Source of the DNA: Mycobacterium sp. KBS0706
Lineage (GTDB): Bacteria > Pseudomonadota > Alphaproteobacteria > DSM-16000 > Inquilinaceae
DNA: 64,000 nt
Assembly: GCF_005938675.2 (NCBI RefSeq)
Contig: NZ_VCCH02000024.1
Coordinates: 1-64,000, forward strand
Direction of reading: 5' to 3'
A program made the position numbers and the translations under genes. Position 1 is the first letter of the stretch, and every line of letters begins with the position of its first letter. Of this stretch, positions 7,197 through 17,893 are shown piece by piece. The notes beneath the pieces were generated by a model that saw only the letters and a list, made by a program, of their open reading frames with translations, searched no databases and was not told where the DNA came from.

Positions 7197-8153
7197 TTAC
7201 TTCGCCGGCGCGGCCGGCGCGGCCGGGTCGGCGGCCGGAGCGTCGGTGCTGGGCGGGGGCAGCGGCTTGCCGTCCTGGCCCATCACCACGATCTGGGCGC
7301 CCTGCTTCACCTCGGCGATGATCTGCGGCACCAGCGCCTGCGACAGCTGCTCCTCGAGCTGCGGCTTGACCTCGTCCAGCGTCGGCTGCGGCAGGGTGCG
7401 CTTGTCCTCGACCAGGATGACGTGCCAGCCGAACTGGCTCTTCACCGGCGTGGTCGTGTACTTGCCCCTCTCCAGCTTGAAGGCGGCGTCGGCGAATTCC
7501 GGCACCATCTGGTCCTTCGAGAACCAGCCCAGGTCGCCGCCCGAATCCTTGCCCGACGGGTCGGTGGTGTTGGTGTTGGCCAGCTCCTCGAACTTGGCGC
7601 CGCCCTCCAGCTTCTTGATCAGGTCCTTGGCCTTGTCCTCGCTGTCCACCAGGATGTGGCGGGCCTTGACCTGGTCCTGCGCCGGGTTGTCGGCCAGGTA
7701 CTTCTTATAGGCGTCCTGGATCGCCTGGTCGGTGACCTTGGCCTTGATCTGGCGCTGCAGCCAGACGTCCTGGATGATGCGGCGCTGGGCCGTCTCCAGC
7801 CGCGCCTTGACCTCGGGGTCGTTCTGCAGCCCGGCATCGACGCCCTTCTGCGCCACCAGGCGGGCGGTCGCCACCTGCTCGGCCATCAGCGGCACCAGCA
7901 TCTCGACCGGCATCTGGCGGTACTGCTGCGGCAGGCTGTTGATCGCCTCCAGCACCTCGGAGCGCAGGATCGGCTGGCCGTTGACCGTGGCCGCGACCGG
8001 ATCGTCGGGCTTGCCGGCCTGGTCGGCGGCCGGAGCGGGAGCGGCGGTGGCCGGCGCCTCGGCAGGCTTGGCCGCATCCTGGGCCAGGACCGGACCGGCC
8101 AGGAGCGTCAGGGCTGCCGCGCCGGCAAGCAGGCGGAGGGCGAGGGAAGACAT
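7197..8153 (-). CDS. Periplasmic parvulin-type peptidyl-prolyl isomerase
   Basis: A 318-residue PpiC/SurA-like isomerase that assists folding of exported proteins. A signal peptide (LALRLLAGAAALTLLAGPVLAQ) covers about residues 1-25, followed by an Ala/Pro linker. A SurA-type N-terminal segment starts at VNGQPILRSEV. The parvulin domain spans VKARHILVDSEDKA to SQFGWHVILVEDKR, with GGDLGWFSK and FADAAFKL between. The C-terminus is a Pro/Ala tail. The ATG at 8153 has AAAGGA upstream; the frame extending to 8270 lacks signal-peptide character. In many alphaproteobacteria this gene neighbours secA; here two extra genes lie between. Confidence 0.9.
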   Translation of the reverse strand: MSSLALRLLAGAAALTLLAGPVLAQDAAKPAEAPATAAPAPAADQAGKPDDPVAATVNGQPILRSEVLEAINSLPQQYRQMPVEMLVPLMAEQVATARLVAQKGVDAGLQNDPEVKARLETAQRRIIQDVWLQRQIKAKVTDQAIQDAYKKYLADNPAQDQVKARHILVDSEDKAKDLIKKLEGGAKFEELANTNTTDPSGKDSGGDLGWFSKDQMVPEFADAAFKLERGKYTTTPVKSQFGWHVILVEDKRTLPQPTLDEVKPQLEEQLSQALVPQIIAEVKQGAQIVVMGQDGKPLPPPSTDAPAADPAAPAAPAK

Positions 8154-8421
8154 CAAACGCGTCCTTTCAGATCCTGTGGGACGAGTGGCGCCTCGGCCGG
8201 ATAAGGGCCGGCATCCGGTCATGGGATCGCGGCGGCGCCATCTGCGCGACGTGGCGGACAGGTAAAGCACAGGCGGAAACGGGGCACAAGCGGACCGGGA
8301 GTCGCTGTCATCAAAGCTTCACGCCGCCGTCACCGGGCCGAAACGCGGCAAATCCTAGAAGACGGGCGGCTTCCCGGCGCCGTCATCCCGACCCCGCCGG
8401 TTCGAGGTGACAAAGAATTAA

Positions 8422-8564
8422 GGGACCGTTTGGAAATGCGCTGGCGTGAGTCGAATGGCGGTGGTTTCGAGAACCGGCGCGCAGCGGACGTTTGAGTCCG
8501 TGAGCACCGGAAGCGCAGAAACCGCCGTCAGGCGGCCACGCCAGTAGCGTTTACAGACGGTCCC
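8422..8564. other. 143 bp long imperfect hairpin before a ribosome-binding site
   Basis: The end arms 8422-8448 (GGGACCGTTTGG and GCTGGCGTG) and 8537-8564 (CACGCCAG and GACGGTCCC) are imperfect inverted copies. Inside, GGCGG..GGTTTC (8457-8468) faces GAAACCGCC (8518-8526), and the tip CGGAC GTTTGA GTCCG (8485-8500) closes the structure. The right arm ends 2 nt before AAGGAGGGG, the ribosome-binding site of the phytase-like gene. It could be a MITE, a structured leader RNA or both. The rest of the 424 bp gap between 8154 and 8577 shows no gene. Confidence 0.55.
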
Positions 8565-8577
8565 CAAGGAGGGGTTC

Positions 8578-9891
8578 ATGCCGTTCCGTCCCGTTCCCGC
8601 AGCTCTGCTGCTCTCGGTCGCGATGATCCCGGCCGCCGCGCAGGCCGCCGAGACCATCACCAGCTACACCAGCACCGACCCGAAGCTGACGCTCGGCAGC
8701 ATCTCGGTGCCCGGCGGCAAGACCCGGGAGCTGAATGTCGGCATCGGCAGCGGCGCCGGCCGCCGTGCGACCGACCCGGCGATGACCTTCTGGACCATCT
8801 CCGACCGCGGCGCCAACTTCACCTGCGGCGACGTGAAAGACGTGTTCGGGGTCGACGGCAAGACCATCTGCGGCGACCTCAAGAACGCCCGCATCTACCC
8901 GCAGCCGGACTACTCGCCCTCGATCTACCGGATCACGCTGCAGGATGGCGGCAGCTTCACCGTCGACACCGTGCTGCCGCTGCGCGACGGCGACGGCAAG
9001 CCGGTCAACGGCCTGTTGAACCCGCTGACCCACGCCTCGACCGAGCAGCCGATCGACCTCGCGGGCAAAAAGCTCGAGCAGAACCCGGATGCGGTCGACG
9101 CCGAGTCGGTGGTGCCGATGGCCGATGGCAGCTTCTGGGTGTCGGAGGAGAACGGCCCGTCGCTGCTGCATGTCGCGGCCGACGGCAAGATCCTGCGCCG
9201 GATCGTGCCGCAGGGCACCGAGGGCGACTTCAAGGCCGCGCATTATCCGGTCGATGGCGGCCTGCCGGCGGTGCTGGCCAAGCGCTTCCTCAACCGCGGC
9301 CTGGAATCGCTGGCCATCACCCCGGACAACAAGCGCCTGGCCACCATCATCCAGAACCCGCTCGCCAACCCGGACGCCGACGCCTACAAGGCCTCGAAGA
9401 ACGCCCGGCTCTGGACCCTCGACCCGGCGACGCTCGCGGTCACCGGCGAATATGTCTACACGCTCGACGATCCGCAGAGCTTCCGGCTGGACCCGTCGGA
9501 CAAGCAGAACAGCCCGCGCATCAGCGAGATGATGGGCCTCGGCCCCGACCGCTTCCTGGTGCTGGAGCGGACCGACGGCACCACCAAGCTGTATGAGGTG
9601 TCGCTGGCCGGCGCCACCGACGTCCACGGCACCGCCTGGGACGAGCTGAAGACCGCGCCCAGCCTGGAGCAGAGCAAGGACCTGGCGGCGGCGAAGATCG
9701 TGCCGGTAACCAAGATTCTGCGCTTCGACAGCGCCGACCACCCGGAGGTGCCGGTCAAGATCGAGGGGCTGGCCCTGACCGGCGACGGGTCGCTCATGAT
9801 GATCAACGACAGCGATTTCGGCATCACCGGCGAGACCACCCGCCCGGTCGTGCTGAAGGGCAGCGGGATCGCCGCCGATCCGGCAAGCTAG
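8578..9891 (+). CDS. Secreted esterase-like phytase-family protein
   Basis: A 437-residue exported protein. A signal peptide with cleavage near AQA-AE (residues 1-23) is followed by a beta-propeller-like domain of the phytase-like family (PF13449 type). Visible marks are FWTISDRGANFTC, the strand DAVDAESVVPMADGSFWVSEENGPSL (split here over about 175-200), NRGLESLAITPDNKRL, and PVKIEGLALTGDG near the end. Members act in the periplasm or outside and are annotated as esterase-like; the substrate is not known. The strong AAGGAGGGG just before the ATG sits directly against a long hairpin. With the following orphan gene it separates ppiC from secA. Confidence 0.85.
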   Translation: MPFRPVPAALLLSVAMIPAAAQAAETITSYTSTDPKLTLGSISVPGGKTRELNVGIGSGAGRRATDPAMTFWTISDRGANFTCGDVKDVFGVDGKTICGDLKNARIYPQPDYSPSIYRITLQDGGSFTVDTVLPLRDGDGKPVNGLLNPLTHASTEQPIDLAGKKLEQNPDAVDAESVVPMADGSFWVSEENGPSLLHVAADGKILRRIVPQGTEGDFKAAHYPVDGGLPAVLAKRFLNRGLESLAITPDNKRLATIIQNPLANPDADAYKASKNARLWTLDPATLAVTGEYVYTLDDPQSFRLDPSDKQNSPRISEMMGLGPDRFLVLERTDGTTKLYEVSLAGATDVHGTAWDELKTAPSLEQSKDLAAAKIVPVTKILRFDSADHPEVPVKIEGLALTGDGSLMMINDSDFGITGETTRPVVLKGSGIAADPAS

Positions 9892-9958
9892 GCGCGATGG
9901 CCTGACGCCGGACCGCTCCGGCACGATCGGCAGGGGCGGCAGGATTTCGGATGCTTCG

Positions 9959-9991
9959 CCTTGTCTCTCCCGCCCGGCGGGAGAGACAAGG
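9959..9991. repeat. Perfect 16 bp-stem palindrome (CTCTCCCG family)
   Basis: CCTTGTCTCTCCCGCC and its exact complement are separated by a single C. It shares the CTCTCCCG core with the elements at 5803 and 37344. Lying 68 bp after the phytase-like gene it may also end transcription, but no T-run follows. The remainder of the 381 bp gap (9892-10272) is AT-richer after 10080 and holds no recognisable gene. Confidence 0.7.
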
Positions 9992-10173
9992 CTCGTTCTG
10001 CGTGCACCAAGTGCCGGTCGCACCATAGCCGGGGCGTTCGCGGGCGCGGCCGGCATGGCACGTCCGGCAGGATCGAAGAAAAAATCTCCGCCCCCCTGCT
10101 GACTCGTTTGCCGAGATATGCTTTAATGTCGTCGAATTTGATGCTCGCTTTAACAAGATATTCAGGTCACTCG

Positions 10174-10185
10174 CGCCTATAGGCG
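10174..10185. promoter_or_regulatory. 12 bp perfect palindrome upstream of the orphan gene
   Basis: CGCCTATAGGCG is an exact palindrome about 90 bp before the orphan ATG at 10273, inside an AT-richer stretch. It could be an operator; there is no further support. Confidence 0.25.
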
Positions 10186-10272
10186 TTGGAATCACCAAGT
10201 ATCGTGTCGGCGCTGAGCGGTTTTCACCGGCGCGGGACTATTGACTCAGTATTTCAGAGCCGGAGACGCCTT

Positions 10273-11652
10273 ATGGCTGACTGGACGATAGGCGAGTTGC
10301 AGTTGGCGCCGCCGCTACGATTGACCGCGGATGACGCGACCACCGAATTTCCCGACCTCGATGCCGCCCTTGCCGCAGCGATCGCCGCGGGCACGTCGAC
10401 CGTTATGCGCTGCGATGTCCTCGGCGCCGGCCCGGCGCGCGGCTCCGCCATCCGGGAAGCCATCGGCGCCGTTCTGGGCTCCGTCATCGACTTTCGCCCG
10501 GACAATGGATTGGGGCCCGCCGTGCTCGTTCTTGCCGACGCGGCGGGGCGGCATGTCTATGCGGCCGCCGAACCGGTTGCCGGCGCGCGCTGGGTCGAGA
10601 TCCCGCGCCTTGCCGAGTTCTATGCCTTGGCGGAAGTCGACCGGACCAGCCAGCGGAAGACCTGGATCGGCAAGCTGAAATCGACGAAGAAGGCGGACTG
10701 GCCGGCAACGCTGGCGCCGAGCTTCGACCGGCTCAAGGACCTGTCCGCCCCGGCCCTCAGGCTGCTGCTTGCCTGGCTCGGCGAATTGGCCATCCCCGCG
10801 ACCGGGGTCGACCAGCCCGGCAAGAAGTTCCGCGGGGCGCAAACGCATGGCGCGACGCTGCCGGTGTTCCGCTATCCGATCGTCGAACCGGACTGCTATC
10901 TGCGTGTCATCAGCGGGCGCGAGGGCTGGCTCGAGAGCATCAATGCCTATGACCTGGGCGCCGGCATCAGCCTCGGCCCGATCCAGTTCAATGCGCAGGG
11001 CGGCGCGGTGTTCGACGTTCTTCGCCGCTTCGAGTCGATCGACCCCGCGCTGTTCGGCACCTGTTTCTCCGCACTGGACTGGACCACCGGCGAGGACGGC
11101 GGCGATGCCGTGCTGACCGTCGGCAGCGGGGCAAGCCAGGTTCGGCTGATCGGCCGCTCCAAGGACGACGACCGCAACATCGGCTATCTGCAATCCGGCG
11201 TGCCCGGCAAGTCCGCGTTCAAGGACATCGACAAATCTTTCAGGCGAGCACTCGCCGACAGGTTCCGCGACGCGGTCGTCTGGCCGCACATCCAGGAGCT
11301 CGTGCTCGCGCGGAGCCAGAAGTGGCTCGAGCCGGGCCTCGATAAGCTGACGGCGGCGGGGTTCGCGCCGCTCGACGCGAGGCGTCCCGATCGCGACCTG
11401 TTCGTCCTGAAGGCGCTGCTCCTGTCCGCCTTCGTGCGGTTCTCCGCGAGCCTGGCGCCGCTCATCCGCCATCTGGCGCCGTTCGCCACGCCCGCCCAGA
11501 AGCTGGGGGCGATTCAGGCGGTCCTTCTCGGACCACCGGATTGGAAGGAGCTGTCGAGACCGCGCCGCGAGGCTCTCTGGGAGCGGCTGGAGGCCCAGCG
11601 GCCCGTCGCCGAGGCCGTCTGGGACACCATCGAAAGGCTTGCCGATGCCTAG
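10273..11652 (+). CDS. Orphan protein with possible lysozyme-like segment
   Basis: A 459-residue protein without signal peptide or membrane segment. I do not recognise it as a whole. The centre (about 212-255) reads VISGREGWLESINAYD, then GAGISLGPIQFN and DVLRRFESIDPALF. A Glu ahead of a glycine-rich hairpin with Asp227 and a QFN motif recalls lysozyme-superfamily muramidases, where Glu is the catalytic acid; this is a tentative reading. GGAG before the ATG at 10273 supports the start, and the 29-residue extension to 10186 is rejected. It sits between ppiC and secA, a usually conserved neighbourhood, downstream of an AT-richer spacer, so it may be an insertion. Confidence 0.7.
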   Translation: MADWTIGELQLAPPLRLTADDATTEFPDLDAALAAAIAAGTSTVMRCDVLGAGPARGSAIREAIGAVLGSVIDFRPDNGLGPAVLVLADAAGRHVYAAAEPVAGARWVEIPRLAEFYALAEVDRTSQRKTWIGKLKSTKKADWPATLAPSFDRLKDLSAPALRLLLAWLGELAIPATGVDQPGKKFRGAQTHGATLPVFRYPIVEPDCYLRVISGREGWLESINAYDLGAGISLGPIQFNAQGGAVFDVLRRFESIDPALFGTCFSALDWTTGEDGGDAVLTVGSGASQVRLIGRSKDDDRNIGYLQSGVPGKSAFKDIDKSFRRALADRFRDAVVWPHIQELVLARSQKWLEPGLDKLTAAGFAPLDARRPDRDLFVLKALLLSAFVRFSASLAPLIRHLAPFATPAQKLGAIQAVLLGPPDWKELSRPRREALWERLEAQRPVAEAVWDTIERLADA

Positions 11653-11710
11653 CCCGGTCGTTGTCGACAACACCCTTGCCGTCCCGTCCCCTTCGTCGTT
11701 TGGCGGGCCA

Positions 11711-11739
11711 TTGGCAGGGCGGGGACCTTCGGCTATGGT
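11711..11739 (+). promoter_or_regulatory. Candidate secA promoter
   Basis: TTGGCA (11711-11716) and TATGGT (11734-11739) are 17 bp apart, which would start transcription about 130 nt before the secA ATG. The upp promoter candidate has nearly the same hexamers and the same spacing. Confidence 0.45.
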
Positions 11740-11877
11740 GCCGCGCCCGTAGGCCCGGGCGCTTTCGACCGCGGCGCTGGAACTCCGCTGCGGCTGCGCG
11801 TTGAAAGCGGCGTGGCGCGGCCCCAAATTCCTGGGGGAGTGCGTCCGCGTGCTCTCCCTGCCCAAGTCGAGGTTTCG

Positions 11878-14601
<2,724 letters not shown>

Positions 14602-14630
14602 GCCCCGCAGCACAGCGGATCGGTTCGGCC

Positions 14631-14671
14631 AAGGCCGGCGGCGAATCCCATCGCCGCCGGCCTTTGCTTTT
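14631..14671 (+). terminator. Rho-independent terminator of secA
   Basis: GGCCGGCGGCGA (14633-14644) pairs exactly with TCGCCGCCGGCC (14651-14662) around a 6 nt loop, AA/TT extends the stem, and TTTGCTTTT follows. It lies 30 bp after the secA stop. Confidence 0.9.
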
Positions 14672-14716
14672 GCCAAGCTGCCGCCGAGGGCGTCACACGC
14701 CCCGGAGCGGGAGCGG

Positions 14717-16183
14717 ATGCCGATGACAGTGGCCCTGACCAGGAGAGCCGACATCACCCTCGACGCGGTGCATCGCGTCGCTTGGCAGGGCGAGGGCGTG
14801 CGCATCACCGAGGCCGCACTGGCCCGGATCGCCGAATGCCGCGCCGCCTTTCTGCGGCTGATCGACACCGACCCGGACCTGGTCATCTACGGCGTGACCA
14901 CGGCTATGGGCGAGCTGGCCGACCGACGCCTGCGGCCCGAGGAGCGCGACCGCCATGCCCGGATCAAGGCCTTCGCCGCCGCCACCGCCTTCGGCGACCC
15001 GCTGCCGGAGCGGATGGTGCGCGGCATCGTCCTGGCGCGGCTGGCGAATTTCCTGGAGGGCCACGCCGCCACCACGCCGCGGATCGCTCTGGCCGTCGCC
15101 GCCATGCTGGACGGCGGGCCGCTGCCTTCGGTGCCGGCCGCCGGCCAGGGTGGGGCCGGGGAGATCCTGGCGCTGTACCCGCTGTTCGCCGCGCTCAGCG
15201 CCCGCTTCGATCTGGAGGTCAAGGAGCGGGGCTCGCTGATCAACGGGTCGCCCTGCGCCGCGGCGCTGCTGGCCGATTCGGCCCTGGCGGCGCGCAACCG
15301 GATCCGGCTGGCCGAATCCGTCTTCGCTTTGTCGATCGAGGCCTTCCGGGCACCGCTGGAGCATTACGATCCGGCGCTGGACACGCTGTGGGGCGACGAA
15401 CACGACGCCGCGGCGCTGCGCGGCCTGCGCGCGCTGCTGGACGGCGCCGGCGACGGTCGGCGCGGCTATCAGGCGCCGGTCAGCTACCGCATCGTGCCGC
15501 GGCTGCTGGGCCAGGCGTACCGCGCTTTGGCGGCGGCGGAACGCGGGGCCACGGTGTCGCTGGCCGCGGCGTCGGACAACCCGGTCTACATCCCGCCGGA
15601 CGAGGCCGGCCCGGGCCATCCCGACGGCCGCTGCATCAGCACCGGCGGCTACCACAACGCCATGGCGGCGCCGGCGCTGGACGACCTGGCGGCGATCTGG
15701 GCCGATCTCTGCCTGTTGTGCGACCGCCACAGCTCGAAGCTCCTGGCCGGTCGGGTGTCGCATCTGCCCGACCTGTTGATGGTCGGCCGCGACCCCAGCG
15801 ACAGCGACGGCCATGGCAGCCTGGGCTATGTGCCGATGGCGGTGACCGGATATCTCGAGCAGGCCAAGGCGGCGGCGCAGCGCACCTTCCTGCCGGGCAC
15901 CGAGGCGGCGGGCGCCGGCCAGGACGACGTCGCCGCCCCGGCCTTCCTGGCCTGGGCCAAGGACGAGCACGCCGGCCGCTGCCTGGACGCGGCGCTGGCG
16001 ATGCTGGCGGTGATCGCGTCCCAGGCGCTGCACGTCACCAGCCGTGCGGCCCCGCCGGCGCTGCGCGCCCTGGTTGAAGAGGTTCGGGACGTGGTGCCGC
16101 CGGTCGCGGAGGACCGCGTGCTAGGCCCCGAACTCGGCCGCCTCGCCGAGAGGTTCACGCAGCGGGTGTTCGCGGCGGGGTGA
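14717..16183 (+). CDS. Ammonia-lyase-fold protein lacking the MIO-forming motif
   Basis: A 488-residue member of the histidine/phenylalanine ammonia-lyase superfamily. The overall order is conserved: IYGVTTAMGEL with Tyr58, LINGSPCAA (174-182), QAPVSYRIVPRLLG, SDNPVY and GGYHNAMAAPALDDLA. The segment that normally reads GSVGASGDLAPL, whose Ala-Ser-Gly cyclises to the MIO prosthetic group, here reads GQGGAGEILAL (143-153); no Ser, Thr or Cys is present in any reasonable alignment. A canonical MIO-dependent deamination is therefore unlikely. It is followed on the same strand by an RLAN/RimK ATP-grasp ligase gene. It may have a different chemistry or a non-catalytic role; the substrate is unknown. 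Confidence 0.8.
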   Translation: MPMTVALTRRADITLDAVHRVAWQGEGVRITEAALARIAECRAAFLRLIDTDPDLVIYGVTTAMGELADRRLRPEERDRHARIKAFAAATAFGDPLPERMVRGIVLARLANFLEGHAATTPRIALAVAAMLDGGPLPSVPAAGQGGAGEILALYPLFAALSARFDLEVKERGSLINGSPCAAALLADSALAARNRIRLAESVFALSIEAFRAPLEHYDPALDTLWGDEHDAAALRGLRALLDGAGDGRRGYQAPVSYRIVPRLLGQAYRALAAAERGATVSLAAASDNPVYIPPDEAGPGHPDGRCISTGGYHNAMAAPALDDLAAIWADLCLLCDRHSSKLLAGRVSHLPDLLMVGRDPSDSDGHGSLGYVPMAVTGYLEQAKAAAQRTFLPGTEAAGAGQDDVAAPAFLAWAKDEHAGRCLDAALAMLAVIASQALHVTSRAAPPALRALVEEVRDVVPPVAEDRVLGPELGRLAERFTQRVFAAG

Positions 16184-16261
16184 CGCGCCGCCAAATCCGA
16201 ATGGCACCTTTATCCGGATCGGCGGGACGCTGAGGGCCATTGCCACATCACGCATGGACCC

Positions 16262-17761
16262 ATGGCCATCACATTGATCGTCGCCGACGAGCCCGGCGGG
16301 CTGGCCGACGACCTGCCTCGCCAATGCCGCGTCGTCGCCCCCGACGACCTGCTGGACGGGCGGCACCTGCCGGAACCCGATGCCGACCCCGGCACCATCG
16401 TGGTCAATCTGTGCCGCGACCAGCGCCCCCTCTCCTTCGGCTATTACGTCTCGCTGATCGCCGAGGCGCGCGGCTACGCCGCAATCCCGACCGCGGCGGA
16501 CCTCGCCGACCAGGCCGACGAAAGGCTGGTGCGCAACCGGCACGCGCCGGTGGACCGCGCCCTGGCCGCGCTGCGCCGCCACAGCGGGCGCCTGGTCCTG
16601 CCGCGGCGCCTGTTCGTGGCGCTGGGCCGCTGCAACAAGCCGCATCTGCAGGAGGTCGCCGAGGCAGCCTATGAGGCGTTCGGCCTGCCGCTGATGACCC
16701 TGCAGATCGATACGGTCCGGCTGCAGCTGCTGCAGGCGGTGGCGGAGCCGCTGGCCGGGCTGGACCCGCGCCAGCAGCGCCTGCTACGCGCCGCGCTGGA
16801 GCGGCTGGCCGCCCCCCCGCCGACGCCGCGCCCATTTCGCCGCGCCCACCGACTGGCGGTGCTGGTGAATCCGGACGACCCGCTGCCGCCGTCCAAGCCC
16901 GGCACCATCGTGCGGCTGCGCGACGTGGCGTCGTCGATGGGCATCGAGACCGAGTGCCTCGGCCATCGCGACCTGCCGCGGCTGGGCGGGTTCGACGCGC
17001 TGTTCATCCGCGAGACCACGGCGCTGCAGGCGCCCAGCTACATCTTCGCCGAGACCGCGGCCCGGCTGGGCCTGCCGGTGATCGACGACCCGGTGTCGAT
17101 CCTGCGCTGCTGCAACAAGGTGTTCCTGCACGAACGGCTGAAGGCCGAAGGCGTGGCGCAGCCGCGCACCCTGGCGGTGCGGGCCGACACGCTGGCGGCC
17201 GCCGGCGAGGCGCTGGGCTTCCCCTTGGTGCTGAAGGTGCCGGACGGCGCCTGCTCGCGCGGCGTGGTGCGGGTCGACAGCCCGGCCGAGCTGCCGGTGG
17301 CGGGGCGCCGGCTGCTGCGCCGCTCGCGCCTGATCCTGGCGCAGGAATATCTCTACACCGACTTCGACTGGCGGATCGGCGTGCTGGCGGGCCAGCCGCT
17401 TTTCGCCTGCCGCTACCGCATGGTGCGCGGCCACTGGCAGATCTTCCGCCACGGCCAGGACGGAGGCAGCGAGGAGGGTGCGACCGAGCCGGTGCCGCTC
17501 GACGCCGTTCCGCCCGTGGTGCTGTCGGCCGCGCTGGCCGCCGCCGCCCTGATCGGCACCGGCCTCTACGGCGTCGACCTGAAGGAGACGGCGCAGGGCC
17601 CGGTGGTGATCGAGGTCAACGACAACCCGAACATCGATGTCGGGCTGGAGGATGCCTGCCTGGGCGACGCGCTGTACGAGCGGCTGCTCGGCCATTTCCT
17701 GGAACGGATCGAGGCCGGCGAGGAGCAGGCCCCGGCCCGGGCCGCGGGGTCGATCTGGTAG
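16262..17761 (+). CDS. RLAN-domain RimK-family ATP-grasp ligase
   Basis: A 499-residue ligase of the RimK family with an N-terminal RLAN domain, shown by VVNLCRDQRPLSFGYYVSL (47-65). The ATP-grasp domain covers about 210-480: NKVFLHERLKAEGVAQP, FPLVLKVPDGACSRGV (nucleotide-binding lysine), ILAQEYLYTDFDWRIGVL and the metal-binding end GVDLKET and VIEVNDNPNIDVG. RimK enzymes join amino acids, often glutamate, to a carboxylate through an acyl phosphate. The product here is unknown. The gene starts 78 bp after the lyase-fold gene on the same strand, so the two may form one pathway. The gene converges with accA. Confidence 0.85.
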   Translation: MAITLIVADEPGGLADDLPRQCRVVAPDDLLDGRHLPEPDADPGTIVVNLCRDQRPLSFGYYVSLIAEARGYAAIPTAADLADQADERLVRNRHAPVDRALAALRRHSGRLVLPRRLFVALGRCNKPHLQEVAEAAYEAFGLPLMTLQIDTVRLQLLQAVAEPLAGLDPRQQRLLRAALERLAAPPPTPRPFRRAHRLAVLVNPDDPLPPSKPGTIVRLRDVASSMGIETECLGHRDLPRLGGFDALFIRETTALQAPSYIFAETAARLGLPVIDDPVSILRCCNKVFLHERLKAEGVAQPRTLAVRADTLAAAGEALGFPLVLKVPDGACSRGVVRVDSPAELPVAGRRLLRRSRLILAQEYLYTDFDWRIGVLAGQPLFACRYRMVRGHWQIFRHGQDGGSEEGATEPVPLDAVPPVVLSAALAAAALIGTGLYGVDLKETAQGPVVIEVNDNPNIDVGLEDACLGDALYERLLGHFLERIEAGEEQAPARAAGSIW

Positions 17762-17783
17762 GCTTGACCTACCTTTTACCTGA

Positions 17784-17873
17784 AACCGTCATGGCGAGGC
17801 GCGCAGCGCCGTGGCCATCCAGAGATCGAGCCGCTGGGATGGCCACGCCCCTTCGGGGCTCGCCATGACGGTT
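17784..17873. repeat. 90 bp inverted repeat between convergent genes
   Basis: The outer arms AACCGTCATGGCGAG and CTCGCCATGACGGTT are exact inverted copies; further in, GTGGCCATCC faces GGATGGCCAC. The centre is about 12 nt. It lies between the convergent RimK-like and accA genes and could act as a two-way terminator. One arm recurs at 1129-1168. Confidence 0.8.
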
Positions 17874-17893
17874 ATGTGCTTGAAGGGGCTCGC

